DNA of 64,000 bases from Rhizobium rhizogenes NBRC 13257 (GTDB lineage Bacteria > Pseudomonadota > Alphaproteobacteria > Rhizobiales > Rhizobiaceae): assembly GCF_000696095.1 (NCBI RefSeq), contig NZ_BAYX01000005.1, positions 434,001 to 498,000 of the forward strand. The letters run 5' to 3'. A program made the position numbers and the translations under genes. The notes under the pieces are model-generated. The model worked only from the letters and a program-made list of their open reading frames with translations. It made no database searches and had not been told where the DNA came from. Positions 25,726 to 35,563 of this stretch are shown in pieces (positions within the stretch are counted from its first letter, which is position 1; the number at the start of each line of letters is the position of its first letter).

Positions 25726-27735
25726 ATGATCATGGCTGAGCGCAGCTTTACCACCATCGAAAACCAATGGATCACCCTCAAGGACGGCACGCAGCTGGCA
25801 GCGCGCATCTGGATGCCGGACAATGCGGAGAGCGATCCCGTTCCCGCCGTCTTCGAGTTCCTGCCCTATCGCAAACGGGACGGAACGAGCCCTCGGGATG
25901 AATCGACCTACCCGGTCTTCGCAGCTGCCGGCATTGCCGGCGTGCGTGTCGACATAAGAGGCTCCGGCGAATCTGACGGCATCATCGATGGCGAATATAC
26001 CGAGCTCGAGCTTGCTAATGCCTGCGAGCTGATCGCCTGGATCGCCGCACAGCCCTGGTCGAATGGCTCCGTCGGCATGATGGGCATCTCATGGGGCGGC
26101 TTCAATTGCCTGCAGGTCGCGGCCCTGAAGCCGCCGGCGCTGAAGGCTGTCATATCGATCGCCTCCACGGTCGATCGCTATAACGACGACATCCACTACA
26201 AGGACGGCTGCCATCTCTCGGCGCAGCTTTCATGGGCCGCTACCATGCTCGCATATCAGTCCCGCTCGCCCGATCCCGAGATCGTCGGCGACCGCTGGAA
26301 GGAGATGTGGCTGGAGCGACTGGAGAACGAGCCTTTCTTCATGGAGGAATGGCTGCAGCACCAGCGTCGTGACGACTATTGGCGGCATGGCTCGATCTGC
26401 GAGAATTTCGCCGAATTCGATGTGCCTTCCCTCGTCATTGCCGGCTGGGCGGATGGCTATCGCAACACGCCGCTCAAGGCGGTCGAAGGCCTTGGCGACA
26501 AGGCGAAGGCGCTCATCGGTCCGTGGGTGCATAAATATCCGCATTTTGCCTGGCCGAAGCCGCGCACCGATTTTCACGGCGAGGCGATCACCTGGTGGAA
26601 CCGCTGGCTGCGCGGAGAGCAGAATGGCGCGGAGAGCATCCCACCGGTGCGCGCCTATATTCTCGACGCCATCAAGCCGGCACCGCGCCGCGATTTCGAT
26701 CCGGGCTTCTGGATCGCCAAGCGCGAATGGCAACAGCCGGAGATGCAATGCTTCTATGTCGAACAATTCGGCGCGCTGATGGAAGGCATGCCGATCCCGC
26801 ATGCGCCGGAGCATCCCGTCTATCTGCGCTCGCCGCTCGACACCGGCACGGCTTCCGGCGAATGGTTCACGCTGAAGCCGGACGCCGAAATGGCGATCGA
26901 TCAGCGAAGTGACGATGCCGGCTCGCTGACGTTCCAGACTGCGCCGCTGACCGTCGATCATGACTATCTCGGGCGTCCGGTCATCACCCTCTCGCTGCGC
27001 TGTGATGCGGAGATCGCCAATCTCTGCGCACGGCTTGTCGACGTGCATCCGGACGGCACAGCGACGCGTGTCTCCTTCGGCGTGCTCAATCTTGCCCATC
27101 GCGACGGCAATGCCGAACCGAAACCCCTGCAGAAGGGTGAGCCCACCACGGTGACGCTGACGCTGGATGCCTGCGGCTATCGTTTCCGTAAGGGGCATCG
27201 CATCCACCTGTCGCTGTCGACAGCCTACTGGCCGATGGTCCTGCCATCCCCGGAAGACCCGGGCCTGACGATCGACATTGCCTCGCTTGGTCTCGCTCTG
27301 CCGAAGCTCGGCGAACACGACGTCATCGATATCAAGCAGCCTGACAATCCCGACCCGCTGCCGAAATATATCGAACACGCGCCGGGTTCGACCAAGCGCC
27401 AGGTCCTGCGCGATCTCGCCGCCAACAAGACCCATTATGAAATCCGCGAGGATACCGGCCTTTTCGAGCATCCGGGCACCGGCCTCTCCACCCGCCAGTT
27501 GCGCGACGAAGTCTGGTCCATCGCGCCGAACGATCCGCTGTCGATGAGCGGCACCTCGACCTGGACATGCGACATGCAGCGGCCAGGATGGTTCGTCCGC
27601 ACGCTATCCACGTCAAAGATTTCCTGCACGGCGACAGACTGGATCATCAGCGCCTCCGTCACCGCCTTCGAAGGCGAGACGCAGATCTTCAAGAAGGTCT
27701 TCGAGGAGAAGCGTATTCCCCGCGATCTGATGTGA
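25726..27735 (+). CDS. CocE/NonD-family alpha/beta hydrolase
   Basis: The 669-residue protein matches the CocE/NonD family: an N-terminal alpha/beta hydrolase domain interrupted by a helical cap, and a C-terminal jelly-roll. The triad is visible as Ser122 (MGISWGGF), Asp243 (AGWADGY) and His269 (GPWVHKYPH). The family cleaves esters and amides, including cocaine, an ester of an amino alcohol. No signal peptide is seen, so it acts in the cytoplasm after uptake. It is co-transcribed with the second binding protein. Hydrolysis of an imported ester such as an acylcarnitine is an inference from context. An ATG two codons later is an alternative start. Confidence 0.88.
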   Translation: MIMAERSFTTIENQWITLKDGTQLAARIWMPDNAESDPVPAVFEFLPYRKRDGTSPRDESTYPVFAAAGIAGVRVDIRGSGESDGIIDGEYTELELANACELIAWIAAQPWSNGSVGMMGISWGGFNCLQVAALKPPALKAVISIASTVDRYNDDIHYKDGCHLSAQLSWAATMLAYQSRSPDPEIVGDRWKEMWLERLENEPFFMEEWLQHQRRDDYWRHGSICENFAEFDVPSLVIAGWADGYRNTPLKAVEGLGDKAKALIGPWVHKYPHFAWPKPRTDFHGEAITWWNRWLRGEQNGAESIPPVRAYILDAIKPAPRRDFDPGFWIAKREWQQPEMQCFYVEQFGALMEGMPIPHAPEHPVYLRSPLDTGTASGEWFTLKPDAEMAIDQRSDDAGSLTFQTAPLTVDHDYLGRPVITLSLRCDAEIANLCARLVDVHPDGTATRVSFGVLNLAHRDGNAEPKPLQKGEPTTVTLTLDACGYRFRKGHRIHLSLSTAYWPMVLPSPEDPGLTIDIASLGLALPKLGEHDVIDIKQPDNPDPLPKYIEHAPGSTKRQVLRDLAANKTHYEIREDTGLFEHPGTGLSTRQLRDEVWSIAPNDPLSMSGTSTWTCDMQRPGWFVRTLSTSKISCTATDWIISASVTAFEGETQIFKKVFEEKRIPRDLM

Positions 27736-28650
27736 TCAATTCGATCCGGCAAACCGGCTGACGGCGTCGCATATGGCGCGGAAGCCGGTGCGCGCGCCAT
27801 CGCTCATGTGGCGCGCGCGCAGCCAGGCATGCAACATTTGCGGCTCCTCGCTGAACCAAACTTCGACACCTGCCTGCGCCAGCTTTGCCGCATAGTTGCG
27901 GCCATCGTCGCGCAGCGGGTCGAAATAGGCGACGGTGATGAATGTCGGCGGCAGGCCGGCGAAAGAAGACTGGGCGAGTGCCCCGGCGACAGGGTCGCCA
28001 GCCGGAGCCTGCAATACGCTGCGATAATAATTGACATCAGCAGTCGTCAGCCCCGGCGCGTTGGCCATTTCTTCATAGGAACCGGAGACCAGATCGCCGC
28101 CAAGCGCCGGATAGATCAGGACTTGCCCAGCAATGCCGGAAAGCCCTTCACCCTTTGCCCGGACAGCCAGCCCCGCCGCCAGATTACCGCCGGCGCTATC
28201 GCCGATCAGCACGATGGTCTTCCCCTCGGCGATCAGGTGCTTGAGGACGGCAAAACAATCATCCGTCTGTGCCGGCCAGCGGTGTTCCGGCGCAAGACGA
28301 TAGTCCACGGATATCAGTTCAGCTCCCGCATGATCGGCAATCTCGGCGCAGATTGCGTGATGGCTCTCGAGCGAACCGACCACAAAGCCGCCGCCGTGAA
28401 GATAGAGCAGGCATGTCGAGGTTCTGACCGTCCTCGGATGATAATGCCGGACCGGGATCCTGCCCATCACCAGCTTGTCTTCGATATGCATGCCATCAGG
28501 CAGCGGTCGATCGAACTGGCGGCAAAGAGCATCATACCACGCTCGCTGCTGCTCTATGGAGGCCGTCACCGCATCCGGCGGATAGAAGGAATCGCAAATC
28601 TCCATGAATTGCAGAATACCCGCTTCGGTCGGCATCGGGCTGGAACTCAT
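27736..28650 (-). CDS. HSL-family alpha/beta hydrolase (esterase)
   Basis: GAGGA six bases before the ATG at 28650 fixes the start and gives 304 residues. The hormone-sensitive-lipase family marks are all present: oxyanion motif HGGGF (residues 85-89), nucleophile Ser152 in GDSAGGN, Asp244 in FDPLRDDG and His274 in MLHAW. It would hydrolyse short-chain carboxylic esters in the cytoplasm. Its stop codon directly abuts the stop of the CocE-like gene on the other strand (sequence TGATCA, no bases between), so the two esterase genes face each other. It may act on the same class of esters, but it has its own promoter. Confidence 0.87.
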   Translation of the reverse strand: MSSSPMPTEAGILQFMEICDSFYPPDAVTASIEQQRAWYDALCRQFDRPLPDGMHIEDKLVMGRIPVRHYHPRTVRTSTCLLYLHGGGFVVGSLESHHAICAEIADHAGAELISVDYRLAPEHRWPAQTDDCFAVLKHLIAEGKTIVLIGDSAGGNLAAGLAVRAKGEGLSGIAGQVLIYPALGGDLVSGSYEEMANAPGLTTADVNYYRSVLQAPAGDPVAGALAQSSFAGLPPTFITVAYFDPLRDDGRNYAAKLAQAGVEVWFSEEPQMLHAWLRARHMSDGARTGFRAICDAVSRFAGSN

Positions 28651-28796
28651 GGAATGTCCTCGACAAAAGGGCTCACTGTGCAACACACAGTAACGTCAAC
28701 ATAGCAGCGATCACAATCTCGGATCAGGCAGCACGCCGTAGATTTCCAGCATAAACGCGAGTAGCCCCAAGACATTCCCGTGTATCGGTCCAGGTA

Positions 28797-29294
28797 TCAC
28801 GGGATGGCGCGACGAGCGTGCTCACGATCCGGCACCGCATCTAGCGCTGCTTCGCGTTGCGCATTCTTCTTCGTGGAAGATGCCGACAGCCAGACGCCCA
28901 CAATAATCAAGGCGGCGCCTGTGAGGGTGACAACCGTCGCGCCGGAAACTGGCCTGTCGAAACTGTCGATGACGACGCTTGCCAGCATCTGCGCGGCCAC
29001 CACAAGGCTGGTGGTCTTGCTCGCCCCCAACCTCGGAATGACATGGCTGTTCAATGCGACAAAGATGACGCCCAATACACCTCCGAGCCAAGCATTCGCC
29101 GGCACACCCGTCCCCACCGCAAAATCGCTCCTGTAGAATAGGCCAATCAGCAGCGAGAGGAAAATGAAGCCGATGGCATGGTTCCAGAGCGATGTCCTGA
29201 GCGGCCCAACCTTCTTGCCGAGATGTCCATTGATCGCACGGCTCGTGCCGATCAAAATGCCGTTGAGCAGGGCAAGCGAGACAAACAAAAGCAT
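28797..29294 (-). CDS. DMT-family membrane protein, YdcZ/DUF606 type (second of a pair)
   Basis: The 165-residue product has five hydrophobic segments and the YdcZ/DUF606 pattern (GTSRAINGHLGKKVGPLRTSLWNH core near residue 17; LGGVLGVIFVALN near 70). These proteins are half-size drug/metabolite transporters and are often encoded as tandem pairs, as here: the neighbour 3 bp upstream is of the same family. The pair probably makes a heterodimeric transporter. The C-terminus is basic and charged (residues 140-165). The substrate is not known. Confidence 0.78.
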   Translation of the reverse strand: MLLFVSLALLNGILIGTSRAINGHLGKKVGPLRTSLWNHAIGFIFLSLLIGLFYRSDFAVGTGVPANAWLGGVLGVIFVALNSHVIPRLGASKTTSLVVAAQMLASVVIDSFDRPVSGATVVTLTGAALIIVGVWLSASSTKKNAQREAALDAVPDREHARRAIP

Positions 29295-29297
29295 CGC

Positions 29298-29762
29298 TCA
29301 GCTCCGCGCCAGAATGATGACGATGCTTCCGCACAACACCAGCGCGATAGCGCAGATATCGCGGCGATCCGGCAAGGTACGCCGCAGCCCCAGTATCCCG
29401 AAGGCATCCGCCGCGATGCCAAACACCATCTGACCGATCAGCATCAGCGCCAGCGTTCCGGCTAGCCCGAGAGCGCTGTTGACCGTGATGGCGGCCAGCA
29501 ACACGGTGAAGGCCCCCGGAATGCCTCCGAGATAGGCCCAGAGCGGCCACCTGCCCACCGGCCTCGCCTGTATAGTGGTCGTTCGGGCAGGCACAAGCGT
29601 CACCAGAGCAAAGCTTGCCAGCACACCGATACCATGCGCGGTCCACGAGGCGAAAAGCGGCGAGCTATGACGTGCCAGCAAGCTGTTCCAGTCGATCATG
29701 ACGGCCAGCACGATGCCGGCTATCAGCGCCAACGTAACATTCCATCCGTTCGCCCTACGCAT
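29298..29762 (-). CDS. DMT-family membrane protein, YdcZ/DUF606 type (first of a pair)
   Basis: I start it at the ATG at 29762 (154 residues); a longer frame reaches 29822 but the extra part is arginine- and cysteine-rich and unlike the family. Five hydrophobic segments are visible, including WNVTLALIAGIVLAVMIDWN at the N-terminus and the conserved YLGGIPGAFTVLLAA stretch. It lies immediately before its paralogue on the same strand and is divergent from a LysR gene 183 bp away, which may regulate it. Confidence 0.75.
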   Translation of the reverse strand: MRRANGWNVTLALIAGIVLAVMIDWNSLLARHSSPLFASWTAHGIGVLASFALVTLVPARTTTIQARPVGRWPLWAYLGGIPGAFTVLLAAITVNSALGLAGTLALMLIGQMVFGIAADAFGILGLRRTLPDRRDICAIALVLCGSIVIILARS

Positions 29763-29945
29763 GGCGCAAGTTCCGCCAGCAGGGGAACGGACGCAAACGG
29801 CGCGACACCGGTTGATGAGCACTCAAGTAGCTTCGGATAACAATAAACTGAATCATAAGGCAATTATCGCCTTTGCGCGCGCTGGTGAAAGGCGCTGACT
29901 TTCCGGTCCATGCGGACTATTCTGTCCGCAATGGAGTTTTGACCC

Positions 29946-30839
29946 ATGGAAAATTTCAGCGGACTGAAGGTCTTCGTTCGGGTGGCCGAAACGCGCAGCT
30001 TCGTCGATGCCGGCCGGCAGCTTGGCCTTTCTGCCTCGGCTATCGGCAAATCCGTCGCGCGGCTTGAAGAGCGCCTTGGCGTGCGTCTCTTTCACCGAAG
30101 CACCCATAGCGTCAACCTGACGCCGGAAGGGGCGATCTTCCTCGAACGATGCCGCCGCATTCTTGCAGAAATGGAGCTTGCCACGCAGGAGATGCAGCAG
30201 GCACGGATGGTGGTGCGCGGCACGATACGTGTCAGCCTGCCGACCTGGGCCGTGACATTCATGCCAGTCTTTGCCCGCTTCATGCAGATCTATCCGCAAG
30301 CACGGCTGGAACTCGACCTGACCGACCGATTGGTTGATGTCATCGATGAAGGCTACGATCTCGTGATCCGCACTGGGGACATGCGCGATTCCCGGCTGAT
30401 GAGCCGCACGGTCGGGCACTTCCGGCACACGATCGTGGCGTCCCCCGCCTATCTCGCCGCCCACGGCATTCCGCAGCGCCCCGAGGATCTGCTGCAACAT
30501 CTCTGCTTGCACCGCCGGCACCCGGAAACCGGCAGGATCGACACATGGCCGCTTGCCGAGGAAGGCGCGGATATCGAACTCGATCTCCCGATCACGGCGG
30601 TCGTCAATACGGTCGAGGCCAGAATAGAATTGGCGGAGCAAGGCGTCGGCATTGCCTGCGTTCCTTCGATGTCCGTCTCCACGCAAATCCAGGGCGGTCG
30701 GCTCGTGCCATTATTGCAGGACTGCGTGAGGGAAGCGGGCGTTCTCCGCCTTTTATGGCCAGCCAGCAGCAGCCCGTCCCACAACATCAGAACCCTGGTC
30801 GATTTCATCGCCCAATCGGCAATCACGCAAAGATCCTGA
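29946..30839 (+). CDS. LysR-family transcriptional regulator
   Basis: The 297-residue protein shows the LysR helix-turn-helix (FVDAGRQLGLSASAIGKSVA core near residue 18, then RLEERLGVRLFHRSTHSV) and the usual substrate-binding domain (VRGTIRVSLPTWAVTFM near 90). It resembles the large group close to DsdC/AaeR-type regulators with the GYDLVIRTGDM motif. It is divergent from the YdcZ pair, its most likely target. It ends 17 bp before the convergent efflux channel gene. Confidence 0.9.
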   Translation: MENFSGLKVFVRVAETRSFVDAGRQLGLSASAIGKSVARLEERLGVRLFHRSTHSVNLTPEGAIFLERCRRILAEMELATQEMQQARMVVRGTIRVSLPTWAVTFMPVFARFMQIYPQARLELDLTDRLVDVIDEGYDLVIRTGDMRDSRLMSRTVGHFRHTIVASPAYLAAHGIPQRPEDLLQHLCLHRRHPETGRIDTWPLAEEGADIELDLPITAVVNTVEARIELAEQGVGIACVPSMSVSTQIQGGRLVPLLQDCVREAGVLRLLWPASSSPSHNIRTLVDFIAQSAITQRS

Positions 30840-30856
30840 CGACAGAATCGCCCTCC

Positions 30857-32365
30857 CTAGGAGGACGATCTTAGCCGAATTGGACTGCCCGTATCGACCA
30901 CGGCAGGCTTTGAGCTGTCGATTGCACCGTCCCATCCGCCGCCGAGAGCCTTGTGGAGGGAAATGTAATCCGTCGCGATCGCGGCCTTGCTCTGGATGAG
31001 AGAGCTTTCCGCGCTGTAGAGCGAGCGTTCGGCATCCAGAACATTGAGGAAGTCCGTGGCGCCGGCCTTGTTCAACTGGCGCGAAAGGTCCGCGGCCGTG
31101 CGATAGGAGGAAGCCGAGGAAACGAGTTTGGCGTTCTTGATCTTCTCCTGCGTCAGCGAGACGATGGCATTCTCGACATCCTGCATGGCAGTCAGAACAG
31201 CCGCCTGGTAGGCGATATAATATTGGTCACGCTCGGCTTTGGCGACATCGACGGCTGCCTTCAGCTGGCCGCCCTGGAAGATCGGCACGGTCAGCGTCGG
31301 CCCGAAGGCCCAGCCGATAGTCGACTTGCGGCCGAGATCGGCGAGATCGGTTGCCGACGACGTTATGCTGCCGGTGAGAGAGATCGACGGATAACGGTTC
31401 GCCTCGGCCACGCCGATTTTCGCAGTGTATTGCGCGAGTTGACGCTCGGCGAGCCGAACGTCCGGTCGCGATGTCAGTATGTTGGCGGGGATGCCGGTTG
31501 AGACCTTGAGCGGAGGCTGCGGGATCGCAGCTGTCGCCTTCAGGCGCTCATCCAGGGCCGCCGGCGGTTTTCCGAGCAGCACCGCGAGCTTATGCACCGA
31601 CTGCGCATAGGATATTTGATAGGTCGGAATATCGGCTTCCGTGCTGCTCGCTTCGCCATTCGCATTGGCCGCGTCCACACCGGTCACTGTTCCCGCCGCG
31701 AATTCCTCCTGAGTGAGAGCGGCCGTCTTGCGTTGAGACACCGCCGTTCTCTTGGCCAGATCCCGCAGCGCCTGATATTCGCGTGCCTGCACGTAATATG
31801 TGGTGACGTCGCCCACCAGCGTAACCAGCGTGTCGCGCAGATCCTCCTCGGCGGCATCGACGCCATAGCGCGCAGCTTCCGCGGAGCGCTTGTTGCCGCC
31901 AAACAAGTCGAGTTCCCAACTCGCATCAAATCCCGGCTGGAACTCATTATAAACGCTGGCGGCTGCACCGTCAGAAGCAGCCACCCGATTACGCGTGGCA
32001 GAGGCGGTGCCTTCGACGGTCGGGAGAAGCGTGCCCTTCTGTTCCCGATAGGTGGCACGCGCTTCGCGTATCTTCGCCTTGGCCGTCGCGACATCGAGGT
32101 TCGTCTGCACGGCCTCCTCGATCAACGCGTTCAAGGTCGGATCGCGAAACTGCTTCCACCATTCCGTGAGATTGGGCGAGGTCGCAGTCTTCGACGATGC
32201 CTGCCCGCTCCAACGGCTTGGCAAGGCTACGTTCGGCTTTTCGTAGTCCGGTCCGACAACGCAGCTCGTGAGGATCGTCGTGCAGCAGAGTACCGCTGCC
32301 AGTGGAATAAACTTCGATGTCCGGCGCGCTGGGCGCGCATGCTGCGTCGAATGAAGGACTGACAT
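30857..32365 (-). CDS. Outer-membrane efflux channel, NodT/TolC-type lipoprotein
   Basis: The 502-residue protein has a lipoprotein signal (hydrophobic run ending LTSC near residue 35) followed by the family's CVVGPDYEKP start. Two outer-membrane efflux (OEP) repeats of ~200 residues follow; the second includes IPANILTSRPDVRLAERQL near residue 293. NodT-type channels join RND pumps and adaptor proteins to expel drugs or plant metabolites. It is the last gene of an adaptor-pump-channel operon on the minus strand. It looks intact, while the pump gene upstream does not. Confidence 0.9.
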   Translation of the reverse strand: MSVLHSTQHARPARRTSKFIPLAAVLCCTTILTSCVVGPDYEKPNVALPSRWSGQASSKTATSPNLTEWWKQFRDPTLNALIEEAVQTNLDVATAKAKIREARATYREQKGTLLPTVEGTASATRNRVAASDGAAASVYNEFQPGFDASWELDLFGGNKRSAEAARYGVDAAEEDLRDTLVTLVGDVTTYYVQAREYQALRDLAKRTAVSQRKTAALTQEEFAAGTVTGVDAANANGEASSTEADIPTYQISYAQSVHKLAVLLGKPPAALDERLKATAAIPQPPLKVSTGIPANILTSRPDVRLAERQLAQYTAKIGVAEANRYPSISLTGSITSSATDLADLGRKSTIGWAFGPTLTVPIFQGGQLKAAVDVAKAERDQYYIAYQAAVLTAMQDVENAIVSLTQEKIKNAKLVSSASSYRTAADLSRQLNKAGATDFLNVLDAERSLYSAESSLIQSKAAIATDYISLHKALGGGWDGAIDSSKPAVVDTGSPIRLRSSS

Positions 32366-32421
32366 GAAATCCCTTTTCTATGAAAATGATGACTGAAGGA
32401 GACGGAAAGCCGAGATCTCCC

Positions 32422-35400
32422 TCAGCTTCCCGGATCGAGTTTCGCGTCCACCGTCGCCTGCACCTTGCCCTTGAAGATGCGGCGGACGGAGACGAAGAGC
32501 AGCGGGATGAAGAAGACGCCGAGCACGGTCGCCGAGATCATGCCGCCCATGACGCCGATGCCGATCGAGTTCTGGCTGCCCGAGCCCGCACCATTGGCGA
32601 TCGCCAGCGGCATGACGCCGAGGATGAAGGCGAGCGAGGTCATCAGGATCGGCCGCAGACGCTGCCTCGATGCCTCCAGCGTCGCGTCGATCAGGTTCTT
32701 GCCGCTGTTCTGCTGCTCGATGGCGAACTCGACGATCAGGATGGCGTTCTTGGCCGCCAGTCCTATGGTCGTCAGCAGGCCGACCTTGAAGTAGACGTCG
32801 TTCGACTGGCCGAAGATGGTCGCGGCCAACAGCGCACCGAAGATGCCGATCGGCACCGACAGCATGACGGCAAGGGGATCGACCAGCTTTCGTAGAGAGC
32901 GGCGAGCGCCAGGAAGACGACGAGGATCGAGATGGCATAGAGCTGGCTTGCCTGATTGCCGGAGAGCTTTTCCTGGGCCGACAGGCTGGTCCATTCATGG
33001 CTGAAGCCGGGGGCAGGGTCGCCATGATTTGGTCGATCTCGTTCATGGCATCGCCGGAGGAGACGCCGGGAGCGGCAGCCCCCTGAATTTCGACGGCAGA
33101 CGAGCCGTTATAGCGTTCCAGACGCGGCGAGCCATAGGTCCATTCGCCGCTGGAGAAGGCCGAGAATGGCACCATGTCGCCACCGGAGTTGCGGATATAC
33201 CAGCGATCCAGATCTTCCGGCTGCATCCGGGAGCCCTCATTCCCCTGCACATAGACCTTCTTGACGCGGCCGCGATCGATGAAGTCGTTGACGTAGGTGC
33301 CGCCCCAGGCTGTCGACAGCGTCGTATCAATGTCGGAGAGCGTTATGTTGAGCGCACTCGCCTTTTCAGCGTCGATATTGACCGAATATTGCGGCGTATC
33401 CTCCTGGCCGTTCGGGCGGGTGCCGCTGAGCTTGGTGCTCTTGGCGGCGGCGCCCAGCAACTGGTTGCGGGCGGCGATCAAGCTGGCATGGCCGGCGCCA
33501 TTGATATCCTTGATGAAGAAATCGAAACCACTGTTGTTGCCGAAGCCCGGGATCGCGGGCGGCGAAAGCGCGAAGACGCTGCCGTCCTTGATCTTCGAGA
33601 AGGCACCCATGGCGCGGCCGGCAATCGCCTGCGCCTTCGATTGCGGCGTGGTGCGCAGCGCGAAATCCTTGAGCTTGATGAAGGCGAGACCGACATTCTG
33701 GCCCTGACCGCCAAAGCCGAAGCCCGCAACCCCCATCACGCCGTCGACATAGTCCTTCTCGTTGTTGAGATAGTAGTCGGTAACCTGTCTCAACACCTTC
33801 TCGGTGCGATCGTCGGCAGCGCCGGCGGGAAGCTGGACGCTGGTGATCAGGATGCCCTGATCTTCATCCGGCAGGAACGAACTCGGCAGGCGGTTGAACA
33901 GATAGCCGACGGCTGCCGTGATCAGCACGAAGATAAGGATGAAGAGCGGCGTCCGCTTGATGATGCCGCCCACGCTGCGCTGATAGCCGCGCGTCCCTCG
34001 CTCAAAGTTGTGGTTGAACCAGCCGAAGAGACCACGTTGCTTCGATCCATGCTCGGGTTTCCTAAGGATCGTTGCGCAGAGTGCGGGCGTCAGGATGAGG
34101 GCGACAATGACGGAGAGCACCATCGCCGAGACGATCGTCACCGAGAACTGTCGATAGATGACGCCGACGGAGCCGGAGAAAAAGGCCATCGGAATGAACA
34201 CGGCGGAAAGAACCGTGGCGATGCCGATCAGCGCGCCGGTAATCTCGCTCATGGATTTCAGCGTTGCCTCGCGTGGCGAAAGCCCCTCCTCTTCCATCAC
34301 GCGCTCGACGTTTTCGACGACAACGATGGCGTCATCCACCAGCAGACCGATCGCCAGCACCATGCCGAACATTGTCAATGTGTTGATGGAGTATCCGAAG
34401 GCTGAGAGAATGCCGAAGGTTCCAAGCAGGACGACCGGAACAGCAAGCGTCGGGATGAGCGTCGCCCGCAGGCTCTGCAGGAAGACGAACATGACGATGA
34501 AGACGAGCACGATGGCTTCGAACAGCGTCTTGACCACGTCCTCGATCGACAGCTTGACGAAAGGTGTCGTGTCGTAGGGATAGACCACCTCGACATTGGG
34601 CGGCAGTGTTTCCTTGAGATTGTTGATCGTCGACTGTACGGCCTCGGCCGTGTCGATGGCGTTGGCGCCGGAGGCAAGCATGATCGCGAGACCGGCCGAG
34701 GGATGGCCGTTATAGATGCTTGAGCTGGTATAGCTCTCCGCACCAAGCTCAACGGTCGCGACATCGTTGAGGCGCACCAGCGAGCCATCGGACAGGCTCT
34801 TCAGAATGATATTGTTGAATTGCTCCGGCGTCTGCAGGCGGCTCTTGGCCGTCACCGTCGCATTGAGCTGCTGGCCCTTGCGTTGTGGTAGGGCACCAAG
34901 CTGACCGGCCGAGACCTGCGAGTTCTGCGCCTCGATCGCGGTGGTAACGTCGCCTATCATCAGCTGGTATTTGGCGAGCTTGTCCGGATCGACCCATATA
35001 CGCATGGCATAACCCGAGCCGAAGAGCTGCGTATCCCCAACACCGGAAACACGCTTCAGCGTGTCGTTCAAAGTGCTGTTGATGTAGTCGGCGATGTCAT
35101 TGGAACTGAGCTTGCCGTCGGTAGAGACGAAGCCGATGACCATCAGGAAGTTCGATGTCGATTTCGACACCGTGATGCCGGTGGTCTGGACGGTCGTCGG
35201 CAATTGCGCGGTGACGAGCTGCAGCTTGTTCTGCACCTGCATCTGCGCGACGTCGGCGTCGGCCTTGTTGGTGAAGGTCAGCGAGATCGAAGCCTGGCCC
35301 GTCGAGGTCGACGTCGACGTCATATAGTCGAGATTATCGATGCCGGTCATGCCCTGCTCGATGACCTTGGTCACCGAGTTTTCGACGGTCGCGGCATCGG

Positions 35401-35554
35401 CGCCGGAATAGGTTGCGGTGATACGGACCGTCGTCGGAGCAATCTGCGGATATTGCGAGATCGACAGCGTCAGGATCGACAGCGCGCCCGCAAGCATGAT
35501 GACGATGGCAATGACCCAGGCAAAGATCGGCCGGTCGATGAAAAAACGAGACAT
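32422..35554 (-). pseudogene. RND (HAE1) efflux pump gene with two frameshifts
   Basis: The ATG at 35554 opens an AcrB-like pump ([20 protein letters not shown]; transmembrane proton-relay motif [18 protein letters not shown] intact). The frame fails at the C5/G5 run at 33009-33013 where one base is missing. The correct sequence ([19 protein letters not shown] to [10 protein letters not shown]) continues in a second frame to about 32875, where another base is missing. The final ~150 residues, from [16 protein letters not shown] to the C-terminus, are in a third frame ending at 32422. Everything else is full length. Either the pump is inactivated or the two single-base gaps are sequencing errors. 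Confidence 0.85.
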
Positions 35555-35563
35555 CAAACCACC

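Noticed and set aside
30847..30869. Imperfect stem between the LysR gene and the efflux channel gene
   Set aside because: One mismatch, three-base loop and no T-tract; it overlaps the channel gene's end and cannot be separated from coding sequence.
32422..32994. Separate 190-codon gene downstream of the RND pump
   Set aside because: Its first ~40 residues are out-of-frame sequence and the rest is the C-terminal end of the same pump, so it is a frameshift fragment and not a gene of its own.
32378..33008. Unbroken C-terminal end of the RND frame
   Set aside because: After the C5 run the frame turns into Arg/Ser-rich nonsense while the true pump sequence continues in other frames.
33029..34405. 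458-codon open frame on the plus strand over the RND pump gene
   Set aside because: Antisense to a well-conserved pump sequence; its composition (Arg, Asp and Gly rich, no pattern) is that of a shadow frame.
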